This document shows, in pieces, positions 14,262 through 22,619 of a stretch of 64,000 nt of DNA. Origin of the DNA: JAFKFH01 sp017307375 (lineage in GTDB: Bacteria; Pseudomonadota; Alphaproteobacteria; Ferrovibrionales; Ferrovibrionaceae). A program made the position numbers and the translations under genes. The notes below the pieces were generated by a model, which made no database searches, was not told the DNA's origin, and saw only the letters and a list, made by a program, of their open reading frames with translations. Location of the stretch: NCBI GenBank assembly GCA_965229335.1, contig OZ245874.1, positions 4,340,001-4,404,000 on the forward strand. Direction: 5' to 3'. How positions within the stretch are numbered: the first letter of the stretch is position 1; each line of letters begins with the position of its first letter.

Positions 14262-16589
14262 TTAGTTTGCGAATTCCGGCTCCTTGCTGGCATCGCCGTC
14301 GCCGCGGGTCCGCTTGCGCGGCTTGTCTTCCGGCGTGATGTCGAAGGCCAGCCCGTCGCCCTCCACCTTGACCAGCACATGGCCGCCATTGGCCAGCTTG
14401 CCGAACAGCAGCTCGTCGGCCAGCGGCTTCTTGATGTTCTCCTGGATCACGCGGGAGAGCGGCCGGGCACCGTAGAGCTTGTCATAGCCCTTCTCGCCCA
14501 GCCAGGCGCGCGCCTCCTCGGTCAGCGAGAAGGTGACGTGGCGGTCCGAGAGCTGGGCTTCCAGCTGGCTGATGAACTTGTCGACCACGCGGCGGATGAT
14601 GCCTTCGCCCAGCGAGGCGAACGGGATCACCGCATCCAGGCGGTTGCGGAACTCCGGCGTGAACAGCTTCTCGATCGCCGCCGTATCCTCGCCCTGGCGC
14701 AGCCCGCGGCCGAAACCGATCGCCTGCTGCGACATTTCCGAGGCGCCGGCATTGGTCGTCATGATCAGCACGACGTTGCGGAAATCGACCGACTTGCCGT
14801 TGTTGTCGGTCAGCTTGCCGTGGTCCATCACCTGCAACAGGATGTTGAACAGGTCGGGATGGGCCTTCTCGATCTCGTCGAGCAGCAGCACCGAATGCGG
14901 ATGCTGGTCGACCGCGTCGGTCAGCAGGCCGCCCTGGTCGAAGCCGACATAGCCCGGCGGAGCGCCGATCAGCCGCGAGACGGTATGACGCTCCATGTAC
15001 TCGGACATGTCGAACCGGATCAGCTCGACCCCCATGATCGAGGCGAGCTGGCGGGCCACCTCGGTCTTGCCGACGCCGGTCGGGCCCGAGAACAGGTAGC
15101 TGCCGATCGGCTTTTCGGGCTCGCGCAGGCCGGCGCGGCTCAGCTTGATCGCCGAGGCCAGCGCGGTGATCGCGGCATCCTGGCCGTAGACCACCCGCTT
15201 CAGCTCGTCCTCGAGGTTCTTCAGCGATTCCTTGTCGGCACGGCTGACGGTCTTGGGCGGGATGCGGGCGATCTTGGCGATGATCGTCTCGATCTCCTTC
15301 AGGCCGAGCGTCTTCTTGCGGCGGCTTTCCGGCTTCAGCATCTCGGCGGCGCCGGCCTCGTCGAGCACGTCGATCGCCTTGTCCGGCAGCTTGCGGTCGC
15401 TGATGTAACGGGCCGCCAGCTCGACCGCGCCGCGCACCGCGTCGTCGGTGTAGCGCACGCCGTGGTGCTTTTCATAATAGGGCTTGAGCCCCTTGAGGAT
15501 GCGGAACGCGTCCTCGAGCGACGGCTCGTTGACGTCGATCTTCTGGAACCGGCGCAGCAGCGCGCGGTCCTTCTCGATATAGCTGCGGAATTCCTTGTAG
15601 GTCGACGAGCCGATGCAGCGGATCGCGCCCGACGACAGCGCCGGCTTCAACAGGTTCGACGCATCCATCGCCCCGCCCGAGGTGGCGCCGGCGCCGATCA
15701 CCGTGTGCATCTCGTCGATGAACAGCACCGAATGGGGAATGGCCTCGAGCTCGACGACGACCTGCTTGAGCCGTTCCTCGAAATCGCCGCGATAGCGGGT
15801 GCCGGCCAGCAGCGAACCCATGTCGAGCGCGTAGATGACGGCCGCCTTCAGCACGTCGGGCACTTCGCCGCGCACGATCCGGCGGGCCAGGCCCTCGGCG
15901 ATCGCGGTCTTGCCGACGCCGGGGTCGCCGACGAACAGCGGGTTGTTCTTCGACCGGCGGCACAGGATCTGGATCGTGCGCTCGATCTCGGCATCGCGGC
16001 CGATCAGCGGGTCGATCTTGCCGGCCTTGGCCTTCTCGTTGAGGTTGACGCAGTAGGAGGACAGCGCGTCGCTCTTGCCCTCCTTCTTCTGGCCGGCGTC
16101 TTCCTCGCGCTCCTCGGATCCACGCACCGTCCGCCGCTCCGACTTGCCCGCCGCCTTGGCGATGCCGTGGCTGATATAGCTGACCGCGTCCAGCCGGGTC
16201 ATGTCCTGCTCCTGCAGGAAGAACACCGCATGGCTCTCGCGCTCGGAGAAGATCGCGACCAGCACGTTGGCGCCGGTCACTTCCTCGCGGCCCGAGGACT
16301 GGACATGGAACAGCGCGCGCTGGACCGCACGCTGGAAGCTCAGCGTCGGCTTCGCATCCTCGGTCGAATGCGTCACCAGGCTCTTCAGCTCGGTATCGAG
16401 GAAGGAATTGATGCGGCCGCGCAACCGGTCGACATCGACCGAGCAGGCGCGCATCACGGCGATGGCGTCCTGATCCTCGGTCAGCGCGAGCAGCAGGTGC
16501 TCGAGCGTGGCGAATTCATGCCGCCGCTGGGTCGCGAGCGCGAGCGCACGGTGGAGCGTCTGTTCGAGATTGCGCGAGAACCCTGGCAT
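14262..16589 (-). CDS. clpA: ATP-dependent Clp protease ATP-binding subunit ClpA
   Basis: A 775-residue AAA+ unfoldase that feeds substrates into ClpP. The N-domain is at residues 1 to about 145 (MPGFSRNLEQTLHRALAL). AAA-1 has Walker A GDPGVGKTAIAEG and Walker B VLFIDEMHTV. AAA-2 has SGPTGVGKTEVA and VLLLDEIEKAH. The ClpP-docking loop is present as QQAIGFGRG. The start MPGFSRN at 16589 fits the family better than the upstream MHDGEGL. It overlaps clpS by one base (TGATG), so the adaptor and the unfoldase are translationally coupled. Partners ClpS (adjacent) and ClpP (not in the window) complete the N-degron pathway. Confidence 0.97.
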   Translation of the reverse strand: MPGFSRNLEQTLHRALALATQRRHEFATLEHLLLALTEDQDAIAVMRACSVDVDRLRGRINSFLDTELKSLVTHSTEDAKPTLSFQRAVQRALFHVQSSGREEVTGANVLVAIFSERESHAVFFLQEQDMTRLDAVSYISHGIAKAAGKSERRTVRGSEEREEDAGQKKEGKSDALSSYCVNLNEKAKAGKIDPLIGRDAEIERTIQILCRRSKNNPLFVGDPGVGKTAIAEGLARRIVRGEVPDVLKAAVIYALDMGSLLAGTRYRGDFEERLKQVVVELEAIPHSVLFIDEMHTVIGAGATSGGAMDASNLLKPALSSGAIRCIGSSTYKEFRSYIEKDRALLRRFQKIDVNEPSLEDAFRILKGLKPYYEKHHGVRYTDDAVRGAVELAARYISDRKLPDKAIDVLDEAGAAEMLKPESRRKKTLGLKEIETIIAKIARIPPKTVSRADKESLKNLEDELKRVVYGQDAAITALASAIKLSRAGLREPEKPIGSYLFSGPTGVGKTEVARQLASIMGVELIRFDMSEYMERHTVSRLIGAPPGYVGFDQGGLLTDAVDQHPHSVLLLDEIEKAHPDLFNILLQVMDHGKLTDNNGKSVDFRNVVLIMTTNAGASEMSQQAIGFGRGLRQGEDTAAIEKLFTPEFRNRLDAVIPFASLGEGIIRRVVDKFISQLEAQLSDRHVTFSLTEEARAWLGEKGYDKLYGARPLSRVIQENIKKPLADELLFGKLANGGHVLVKVEGDGLAFDITPEDKPRKRTRGDGDASKEPEFAN

Positions 16590-16918
16590 CAAGCCTTCTC
16601 CATCGTGCATTGCAGCGGATGTTGCTGCTGACGGGCGTAATCGATGACCTGGGTGACCTTGGTCTCGGCCACCTCGTAGGTGAACACGCCGCAGATCCCC
16701 ACCCCGCGCTGGTGGACATGCAGCATGATGCGCGTCGCCTCCTCGTGGTTCTTCTGGAAGAACCGCTCGAGGATGTAGACGACGAATTCCATCGGCGTGT
16801 AGTCGTCGTTCAGCAGCAGCACCTTGTACATCGGCGGCTTCTGCGTCTTCGGCTTGGTGCGGGTCACCACGCCGGTCGCGGTGCCGCCGCGGTCGTTGTC
16901 CTTGCGATCGTCGCTCAT
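16589..16918 (-). CDS. clpS: ATP-dependent Clp protease adaptor ClpS
   Basis: A 109-residue adaptor that binds N-degron substrates and hands them to ClpA. A disordered N-terminal tail of about 28 residues is followed by the core PPMYKVLLLNDDYTPMEFVV, with the N-end-rule pocket residues (NDDYTPMEF) and the conserved VHQRGVGICGVFTYEVAETK. The end QQHPLQCTMEKA is typical. The stop codon shares a base with the clpA start. In alphaproteobacteria ClpS delivers substrates with N-terminal aromatic residues or Leu. Confidence 0.97.
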   Translation of the reverse strand: MSDDRKDNDRGGTATGVVTRTKPKTQKPPMYKVLLLNDDYTPMEFVVYILERFFQKNHEEATRIMLHVHQRGVGICGVFTYEVAETKVTQVIDYARQQQHPLQCTMEKA

Positions 16919-17061
16919 GCCTGGCCGCCGGGCGCGTCCTTCATTGCCTCACGTAGTGCCATGATATCGGGGTTTCGCCGCGGAATACCAGTGCCCGCTT
17001 GGCGGATTTCGCCGGGCGGAGCCGCTGGTATCGAGGGGAAGGTCTGGTAGGTACCGATCAT
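16915..17061 (-). CDS. possible small ORF upstream of clpS
   Basis: A 48-residue frame (MIGTYQTFPSIPAAPPGEIR ... ALREAMKDAPGGQA) from ATG 17059-17061, with a weak GGGGTAG before it. Its stop overlaps the clpS start by ATGA, the same coupling seen in real gene pairs here. I recognise no family and there is no domain evidence. It may be a real small protein or just part of the clpS leader. Confidence 0.3.
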   Translation of the reverse strand: MIGTYQTFPSIPAAPPGEIRQAGTGIPRRNPDIMALREAMKDAPGGQA

Positions 17062-17100
17062 CGCTACCCCATCAGATAGGGTGCATGTACCGGAAAACAA

Positions 17101-17131
17101 TGAAGCCCGGGGACCAGGTCCCCGGGCTTCA
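17101..17131 (-). terminator. intrinsic terminator of the phasin gene
   Basis: TGAAGCCCGGGGACC (17101-17115) and GGTCCCCGGGCTTCA (17117-17131) are exact complements around a single A, giving about 13 stable pairs with a small loop. On the minus strand it is followed by TTGTTTTCC. It lies about 105 bp after the phasin stop; nothing else is recognised in 17132-17235. Confidence 0.85.
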
Positions 17132-17235
17132 GGTCAGGCAGCGTCACGCACCGCCGTCATCACGATCGCTTGCGCGATACGAACAGGGGCAACTCAACGC
17201 ACGTCTAAACCCGGCGATCGCAGGGATCGGTAGGG

Positions 17236-17781
17236 TCAGGCCGCCAGCGGCTTGACCGCGCGCTCGACCGCCGCCTGGACCTGGGCGTTGATCGGGGCGA
17301 AGGCGTCCTGGGCGAACTTGGCGGTCAGCTCGCCGAGCTTGGTGGTCTCGGCCATGTAGGCGTCGAAGGCGGCCTTGGCGAAGTCCTGCTGGACCTCGAG
17401 GACTTCCTGCAGCGTCTTGGCGCCGAACACGGCCTTGGTCGCCGCGATCGAATCTTCGATCTGGTGCTTGGCGAAGGCCATCACTTCGGCATTGAGGCTC
17501 TCGATGCCCTTGACGGTGACGTTGCCGGCCGAAACGACGGCTTCGACGGTCTGCTTGTTGAAACCGGTCAGCTCGTCATAGGCCTTCACCGCCGCGTCGA
17601 CGCGCTGGCGGTTGTAGGACATCACCTTCTCGGCGGCTTCGGTGCCGAGCTTCACGACCTTCTCGACATTCTCCTTGCCGGTGGCGACGAACTTCTCGAC
17701 GCCTTCCTTCGAGGCGGAGACGACGTCGTCATAGGTCTTGGCGGTTTCGGTCTTGGCGGTCTTGGCAGTCTTGATGGTCAT
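17236..17781 (-). CDS. phaP: phasin family protein (PHA granule-associated)
   Basis: A 181-residue helical protein without signal peptide. It matches the alphaproteobacterial phasins, with a central amphipathic region such as KEGVEKFVATGKENVEKVVK, then YNRQRVDAAVKAYDELTG and FAKHQIEDSIAATKAVFGAK, and the Ala/Lys-rich N-terminus TIKTAKTAKTETAKT. Phasins coat polyhydroxyalkanoate granules and control their size and surface. A good AAGGAGAC ribosome site precedes the ATG at 17781. TGC-type dyads upstream and a strong terminator downstream mark it as a single, probably highly expressed unit. No PHA synthase gene is in the window. Confidence 0.9.
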   Translation of the reverse strand: MTIKTAKTAKTETAKTYDDVVSASKEGVEKFVATGKENVEKVVKLGTEAAEKVMSYNRQRVDAAVKAYDELTGFNKQTVEAVVSAGNVTVKGIESLNAEVMAFAKHQIEDSIAATKAVFGAKTLQEVLEVQQDFAKAAFDAYMAETTKLGELTAKFAQDAFAPINAQVQAAVERAVKPLAA

Positions 17782-17949
17782 CGGAATGTCTCCTTGGGAT
17801 CTCGGGTCGGTACACGGGCTACAGGGTCACTGAAGACGGCGGGTGTCACTGCACCGGGCCGTCGAAATGGGGGCAAGGCCCCGGCACTGCGGCGATCCTG
17901 CGGCCTGCTCCGCCCCCATGGCGCTGGTCGCTTCGCGATCGCAAAGGTT

Positions 17950-17966
17950 ATGTTGCGGTGCAACAT
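17950..17966. promoter_or_regulatory. candidate PhaR-type operator upstream of phaP
   Basis: ATGTTGC-GGT-GCAACAT is a perfect 7-bp dyad, 169 bp upstream of the phasin start. It resembles the TGC-rich dyads bound by PhaR, the repressor of phasin genes that is released by PHA. A related site lies at 18008-18025. Confidence 0.55.
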
Positions 17967-18007
17967 GATCGAAATATATGCAGCTTCGGCACGCTGTCAA
18001 GCGTCAT

Positions 18008-18025
18008 ATTGCTGCAATGCACAAT
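18008..18025. promoter_or_regulatory. second candidate PhaR-type operator
   Basis: The sequence ATTGCTGCAATGCACAAT holds outer arms ATTG and CAAT and an inner TGC/GCA dyad. It shares the TTGCTGC[AG]ATGCA core with a site at 48972-48984. It lies in the 358-bp gene-free stretch 17782-18139 upstream of phaP, in which I see no other gene. Confidence 0.5.
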
Positions 18026-18139
18026 CGTGCCGCGCCCGTCGGCGCGGCGGGCCCGAAACGAAGCCGGCCGCCGCAGCGCCGGCGATCCCCGGCGGCTGCG
18101 GCGGCCGGAAAGGCCGGCCAGCAGGATGAGGCGGCAGGC

Positions 18140-18817
18140 CTAGACGCCGCCGATGCCGTTGCCGCTGACCTGCAACTGGAAATGCTGGCCGGTCGACGAC
18201 CCGCCGGACGAGAACGCCGCTTCCGGGTTGGGGCGCGGCTGGGCAAAGCGCACGCCGGTATCGTCGAGGGCCAGCAGCGGTTCGACGAAGGCCAGGCGCG
18301 ACAAGGTGTCGCCGTCGTTGGTCCAGGCCTGGAACTTGACCTGGCCGGCGCGGCAGCCGACCGCGACCCAGTAGTAGTCGCCCGAGCGCAGGAACGCGCC
18401 GTCGGGCGCCGGGGCCTGGAAGCCGGACTGGTCGAGGGCTGCGACCAGGCGCTGGAACGTCGCGGCGTCGACATGGCGCTCGCGATTCTCGCCGGCCCAG
18501 GGCGAGAACGGGTCGGGCAGCAGGAACCACTGTGTCAGATCGGCCCGGCCGCCGACATGGATCGTCAGCGTCGCCCCGCCGCCCCCGGTATCCTGGACCA
18601 GATCGTAGGTCCGGACCTGCGAATTGAAGGTGCCGTTGTAGACGAAGCGATAGCGGTCGCGCACGCCGGCCGGGCAGGTGTTGCGGATATCGTCGCCGTT
18701 CAGATAGGAGAACCAGGTCAGGTTGCGCGCGATCGGGTTATCCACAGGGCCGGGCGAGGCGCAGGCGACCAAGCCGACCGCGGCTAAGCCCAAGCCCGCC
18801 AACCAAAAATTCCGCAT
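18140..18817 (-). CDS. putative lipoprotein of unknown function
   Basis: A 225-residue protein with a lipoprotein signal (MRNFWLAGLGLAAVGLVACA; Cys at residue 19 in LVAC). The mature part has RNLTWFSYLNGDDIRNTC, then RYRFVYNGTFNSQVRTYDL and a Gly-rich DTGGGGATLTIHV. The C-terminal half includes GDYYWVAVGCRAGQVKF. Two or three Cys in the mature chain could form a disulfide. It resembles conserved alphaproteobacterial proteins without assigned function. The start at 18817 was chosen because the signal peptide begins there. It is divergent from the DD-carboxypeptidase gene. Confidence 0.75.
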   Translation of the reverse strand: MRNFWLAGLGLAAVGLVACASPGPVDNPIARNLTWFSYLNGDDIRNTCPAGVRDRYRFVYNGTFNSQVRTYDLVQDTGGGGATLTIHVGGRADLTQWFLLPDPFSPWAGENRERHVDAATFQRLVAALDQSGFQAPAPDGAFLRSGDYYWVAVGCRAGQVKFQAWTNDGDTLSRLAFVEPLLALDDTGVRFAQPRPNPEAAFSSGGSSTGQHFQLQVSGNGIGGV

Positions 18818-18938
18818 TTCCGGCTCCGATTTCCTATTGACGTTTACATTTTGGCAAGCTTGTTCGGCCAAATTATGGCGCAAGAACGCAGATGCACGAC
18901 GAATCACGTCGAATCAAGGCGTTATTGCTTTTTTCTTT

Positions 18939-18968
18939 TTGACGCGGGAATCGTCGGTTCGCTAGAAT
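18939..18968 (+). promoter_or_regulatory. sigma-70 type promoter for the DD-carboxypeptidase gene
   Basis: TTGACG at 18939-18944 and TAGAAT at 18963-18968 are separated by 18 bp and lie about 100 bp before the ATG at 19068, after a T-rich stretch. The hexamers are close to the consensus used by alphaproteobacterial housekeeping sigma. Confidence 0.6.
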
Positions 18969-19067
18969 CAACGCGTTAGCGGAGATTCTTAGAACACGGC
19001 GGTTTGCTGGCCGCGGTTCGGGGATCGGTCGCCCGGCGGGTCGGGCGGGTACGAGGGGGTTTACGGC

Positions 19068-20546
19068 ATGCGGTTGGGCTTGGTGCGCTCGCTGGGGATG
19101 GCGCTCGTTATCGCGCTTGCGATCAATCCGATGACGGCCGATGCCGCCGCCAAGAAAAAGACCGCCAGCAAGAAGAAGCCGACCGCCGCCGCGGTCGCCG
19201 CCTATCGCGCCCAGGTCGAGGCCCGCAAGTCCGCCATCCTGATCGATGCCCGCACCGGCGAGGTGCTCTATGCCGACCGCGCCGACGAGCCGCGGCATCC
19301 GGCGTCGCTGACCAAGATGATGACGCTGTACATGGCGTTCGACGCGCTGAAGGCCGGGCGCCTGCGCCTCGACCAGCGCCTGCCGGTTTCCTATCACGCT
19401 GCGGCGCAGGAGCCGACCAAGCTCGACCTGCAGCCGGGCTCGACCATCTCGGTCGAGGACGCGATCCTCGCCGCCGCGATCAAGTCGGCCAACGACGCGG
19501 CCGTGGTGCTGGCCGAGGCGATCGGCAATGGCTCGGAAGAAACCTTCGCCCGGATGATGACCAACCGCGCCCGTGCGCTGGGCATGAACCGGACCAATTT
19601 CCACAACGCCTCGGGCCTGCCCGATCCGGCCCAGATCACCACCGCGCGCGACTTCGCGACGCTGGCCCAGGCGCTGTATCGCGACCACCGCCAGTTCTAT
19701 CACTATTTCGGCTATACCGAATTCGAGTTCCAGGGCCGCGTCATTCCCGGCCACAACCGCGTGACCCAGTACTACGACGGCGCCGACGGGCTGAAGACCG
19801 GCTTCATCCGCGCCTCGGGCTTCAACCTCGCCTCCTCGGCCGAACGCGGCGGCCGCCGTCTGGTCGGCGTGGTGTTCGGCGGCGAGACCGCCGCCTCGCG
19901 CGATCGCGAGATGATGGCGATGCTCGATCGCGGCTTCTCGGGCGAGGTGATGATGGCCGCCCGTCGCCAGCCGCAGGGCCCGACGCTGATCTCGGCCGCC
20001 TCGGCCGGCGAACTGGGCCGCCAGTTCACCGTGGCCTCGGCCAATGCCCAGCCGGCCGCCGAAGCGGTCGAGGCGGTCGCCGACGAGGCGCCGGTGCTGC
20101 GCACCAAGCCTGCCGCCAAGGCCGCGGTCAAGCCGCAGGCCCAGCCGGTGCCGGCCAAGGCCGAAACCGCCAAGGCGCCGACGCCGCATGAAACCGCCAA
20201 GGCCAAGGCCCTGGCCGACAAGTCCAAGCCGAAGCTGGTCGCCCAGGCCAAGACGCCGGACGTGCCGCACAAGCCGGCGGCCGCGCCCCGCGCCGCCAAG
20301 GGCGGCGCCGTGATCCAGGTCGGTGCCTTCTCGCAGCGGTCCGCCGCCGAACGCCAGATCGACGCCGCCCAGGCCGCGGTGCCCAAGCTGCTCGGCGACA
20401 GCGATCCGGCGGTGGTCAAGGATTCGGGCGGCAAGGTCTATCGCGCCCGCCTGGCCGGGCTGACCCCGGTCCAGGCCAAGCAGGCCTGCGACACGCTGAA
20501 GCGCCACAACATCCATTGCGCGATCGTCGCCGGCGGGGCGAGCTGA
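19068..20546 (+). CDS. D-alanyl-D-alanine carboxypeptidase (PBP5/6 type) with C-terminal SPOR domain
   Basis: A 492-residue exported enzyme that trims the terminal D-Ala of peptidoglycan pentapeptides. A signal peptide of about 27 residues is followed by a Lys-rich linker and the S11 catalytic domain: SLTK at 80-83 (nucleophile Ser80), SAN at 140-142 and KTG at 243-245. After an Ala/Lys/Pro-rich linker comes a SPOR domain (about 415-492, from GGAVIQVGAFSQRSAAERQI) that binds denuded glycan at the septum. This fusion is common in alphaproteobacteria and points to action at division sites. It has its own promoter and terminator. Confidence 0.95.
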   Translation: MRLGLVRSLGMALVIALAINPMTADAAAKKKTASKKKPTAAAVAAYRAQVEARKSAILIDARTGEVLYADRADEPRHPASLTKMMTLYMAFDALKAGRLRLDQRLPVSYHAAAQEPTKLDLQPGSTISVEDAILAAAIKSANDAAVVLAEAIGNGSEETFARMMTNRARALGMNRTNFHNASGLPDPAQITTARDFATLAQALYRDHRQFYHYFGYTEFEFQGRVIPGHNRVTQYYDGADGLKTGFIRASGFNLASSAERGGRRLVGVVFGGETAASRDREMMAMLDRGFSGEVMMAARRQPQGPTLISAASAGELGRQFTVASANAQPAAEAVEAVADEAPVLRTKPAAKAAVKPQAQPVPAKAETAKAPTPHETAKAKALADKSKPKLVAQAKTPDVPHKPAAAPRAAKGGAVIQVGAFSQRSAAERQIDAAQAAVPKLLGDSDPAVVKDSGGKVYRARLAGLTPVQAKQACDTLKRHNIHCAIVAGGAS

Positions 20547-20574
20547 CCTCGACACGGCGCCAGGCGGTACGTTC

Positions 20575-20598
20575 ACGGCCGGGGCTCGCCCCGGCCGT
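20575..20598 (+). terminator. terminator between convergent dac and psuG
   Basis: ACGGCCGGGGC (20575-20585), loop TC, GCCCCGGCCGT (20588-20598): an 11-bp perfect stem followed on the plus strand by ATTCTATT. It is 29 bp past the DD-carboxypeptidase stop and may work in both directions. Confidence 0.65.
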
Positions 20599-20601
20599 AT
20601 T

Positions 20602-21513
20602 CTATTGAGCTGCGTAGGCCGCGGCGATCGCCGCGGCGACGCGCGCGTTCGACTTGGCCAGCGCCAGGTTCACGGTCTTGCTGTGCCCGCCGGACAGGCG
20701 GTCGAGTGCCGCCAGCAGGAACGGCGTCACCTTCGCGCCCTTGATGCCCTGGGCCTGGGCCTCGGCCAGCGCGGCCGATACCCAGCCGTCCAGCACGTCG
20801 CGCGTCACCGCCGCCTCGGCCGGCGGCGGGTTGCAGACCAGCGTGCCGCAGACCAAACCCAGCCCGTCCTGGGCATGCAGCACCGCCGCCATGGTCGCCG
20901 CATCGTCGACCCGCTGGCCCACCCGCAGGCCGCTCTCGCGCGCATGGAAGGCCGGAAACGCGTCGGTGCCGTAGCCGATCACCGGCACGCCCAGCGTCTC
21001 CAGCATCTCGAGCGTGGCCGGCAGGTCCAGGATCGACTTCGCGCCGGCACAGACCACCGCGACACGGGTCCGCGCCAGTTCGGCCAGGTCGGCCGAGACA
21101 TCGGGCGGATGGCCGGGCTGCGCCGGATGGACGCCGCCGATACCGCCGGTCGCGAAGACCCGGATGCCGGCCCGCGCCGCCAACACCATCGTCGCCGCCA
21201 CCGTCGTCGCCCCATTGCCGCGCGTCGCCAGCAGATGGCCGAGGTCGCGGGTGGAAACCTTGACGACATCGGGGGCGTTCGCCAGCCGATCCAGCCCGGC
21301 GGGCGTCAGCCCGATCTGCGGCCGGCCGTCGAGCACGGCGATGGTCGCCGGCACCGCGCCGCCATCGCGCACCGCCTGTTCCAGGGCCTGGCCGACCGCC
21401 AGATTGTCGGGCCGGGGAAAGCCATGGGCGACGATCGTCGATTCCAGCGCCACCACCGGGCGCCCGGCAGCGAGCGCGGCCTTTACCTCATCGGTCATCA
21501 CCAGGTCGATCAT
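20602..21513 (-). CDS. psuG: pseudouridine-5'-phosphate glycosidase
   Basis: A 303-residue cytoplasmic enzyme that splits pseudouridine 5'-phosphate to uracil and ribose 5-phosphate. Family marks are ALESTIVAHGFPRPDNL near the N-terminus, GNGATTVAATMVLAARAGI with the metal- and phosphate-site residues, FATGGIGGVHP, and SILDLPATLEMLETLGVPVI. The length is normal. The partner kinase PsuK is not next to it, unlike the E. coli pair. The start at 21513 leads straight into the family N-terminus. Confidence 0.94.
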   Translation of the reverse strand: MIDLVMTDEVKAALAAGRPVVALESTIVAHGFPRPDNLAVGQALEQAVRDGGAVPATIAVLDGRPQIGLTPAGLDRLANAPDVVKVSTRDLGHLLATRGNGATTVAATMVLAARAGIRVFATGGIGGVHPAQPGHPPDVSADLAELARTRVAVVCAGAKSILDLPATLEMLETLGVPVIGYGTDAFPAFHARESGLRVGQRVDDAATMAAVLHAQDGLGLVCGTLVCNPPPAEAAVTRDVLDGWVSAALAEAQAQGIKGAKVTPFLLAALDRLSGGHSKTVNLALAKSNARVAAAIAAAYAAQ

Positions 21514-21587
21514 GTCGCGAGACTCCGCCGGAATATGTCGGGCGACCTTAGCGAGATCGGCCGTTTCACGCTATCGTCGCAACCGTC

Positions 21588-22619
21588 ATGAGCCCGCGTG
21601 ACCTCGGCCGCATCCGCATCTTCCTGCTCATCGTCGCGACCTCGGCGCTGATCGGCGCGTTCTACGGTTTCGACGGCGGCAACTGGCGTGGTTTCAGCCG
21701 CGGGCTGGTCACCGGCCTGCTGATCTCCAGCCTGATCGCCGGCATCGAGATCGGCTTCGACGAACCGATCCGGCGCCAGGTCGCGCGCTATCCGCTGTCG
21801 GTGCTGCTGGCGGTGCGCACGGTCGGCTATGCCCTGTGCATCACCATCGGCTCGGCGCTCGGCGAAAGGCTGGTGCCGACGGTGCCGGATGCCGGCAAAT
21901 CGCTGTTCGGGATGAACGGCCGCGACTACGTCTTCTCCTTCGCCATGGCGCTGCTTTTGAACATGGTGCTGGCGATTTCCCGCCTGCTCGGGCCGGGCGT
22001 GCTGATGCGCTTCCTGTCCGGGCGGTATCACCGGCCGCGGCCGGAGGAGCGGATCTTCCTGATCATCGACCTGAAGGGGTCGACCGCCATCGCCGCCCGG
22101 ATCGGCAGCGCCGATTTCATGCGCCTGCTGGACTGCTATTTCATCGACCTGGCCCGCGCCATCCTCGACCATGGCGGCGAGATCTACCGCTATGTCGGCG
22201 ACGCGATGATCGCGACCTGGACGATCGATCGCGGCCTGCGCCGGGGCGACTGCCTGCGCGCCGCGGTGGCGGCGCGGGCCCTGCTGGCCCGGCGCGGCCC
22301 GGACTACCAGCGGCAGTTCGGGGTGCTGCCCGAGGCGCGCGCGGCGCTGCACGGCGGCATGGTGGTGTCGGGCGAAATCGGCGACATCAAGCGCGAGATC
22401 GCCTATCTCGGCGACGGCCTGAACCTCGCCGCCAAGCTCGAAGGCCATGGCAAGGCGCATGGCGCCGACATCGTGATGTCGGCAGAACTGTGCGATCGCC
22501 TGGGGACGCTGCCCGACGGGCTCGTGGCGACCGAACTGCCGCCGCTCGCGCTCGGCGAGGGGCGGCAGCTCGACGCGGTGTCGATCACAGGGCCGGCGGC
22601 GCCACGCCCACGGCCGTGA
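21588..22619 (+). CDS. membrane-bound class III adenylate/guanylate cyclase
   Basis: A 343-residue protein with an N-terminal membrane domain of about four segments (residues 1 to about 140) and a C-terminal class III cyclase domain. The metal-binding Asp residues are present in IIDLKGSTAIAARIG and RYVGDAMIATW, and the dimer-arm/transition-state region in IAYLGDGLNLAAKLEGHGK. It should make cAMP (or cGMP) at the inner membrane. The sensor part has no known extracellular domain. The 3' end overlaps the convergent phosphomannomutase gene by 35 bp. Confidence 0.88.
   Translation: MSPRDLGRIRIFLLIVATSALIGAFYGFDGGNWRGFSRGLVTGLLISSLIAGIEIGFDEPIRRQVARYPLSVLLAVRTVGYALCITIGSALGERLVPTVPDAGKSLFGMNGRDYVFSFAMALLLNMVLAISRLLGPGVLMRFLSGRYHRPRPEERIFLIIDLKGSTAIAARIGSADFMRLLDCYFIDLARAILDHGGEIYRYVGDAMIATWTIDRGLRRGDCLRAAVAARALLARRGPDYQRQFGVLPEARAALHGGMVVSGEIGDIKREIAYLGDGLNLAAKLEGHGKAHGADIVMSAELCDRLGTLPDGLVATELPPLALGEGRQLDAVSITGPAAPRPRP

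Noticed and set aside
16587..16610. Upstream clpA start (MHDGEGL) seven codons before MPGFSRN
   Set aside because: Homology and length fit MPGFSRN, and the TGATG overlap with clpS supports the start at 16589.
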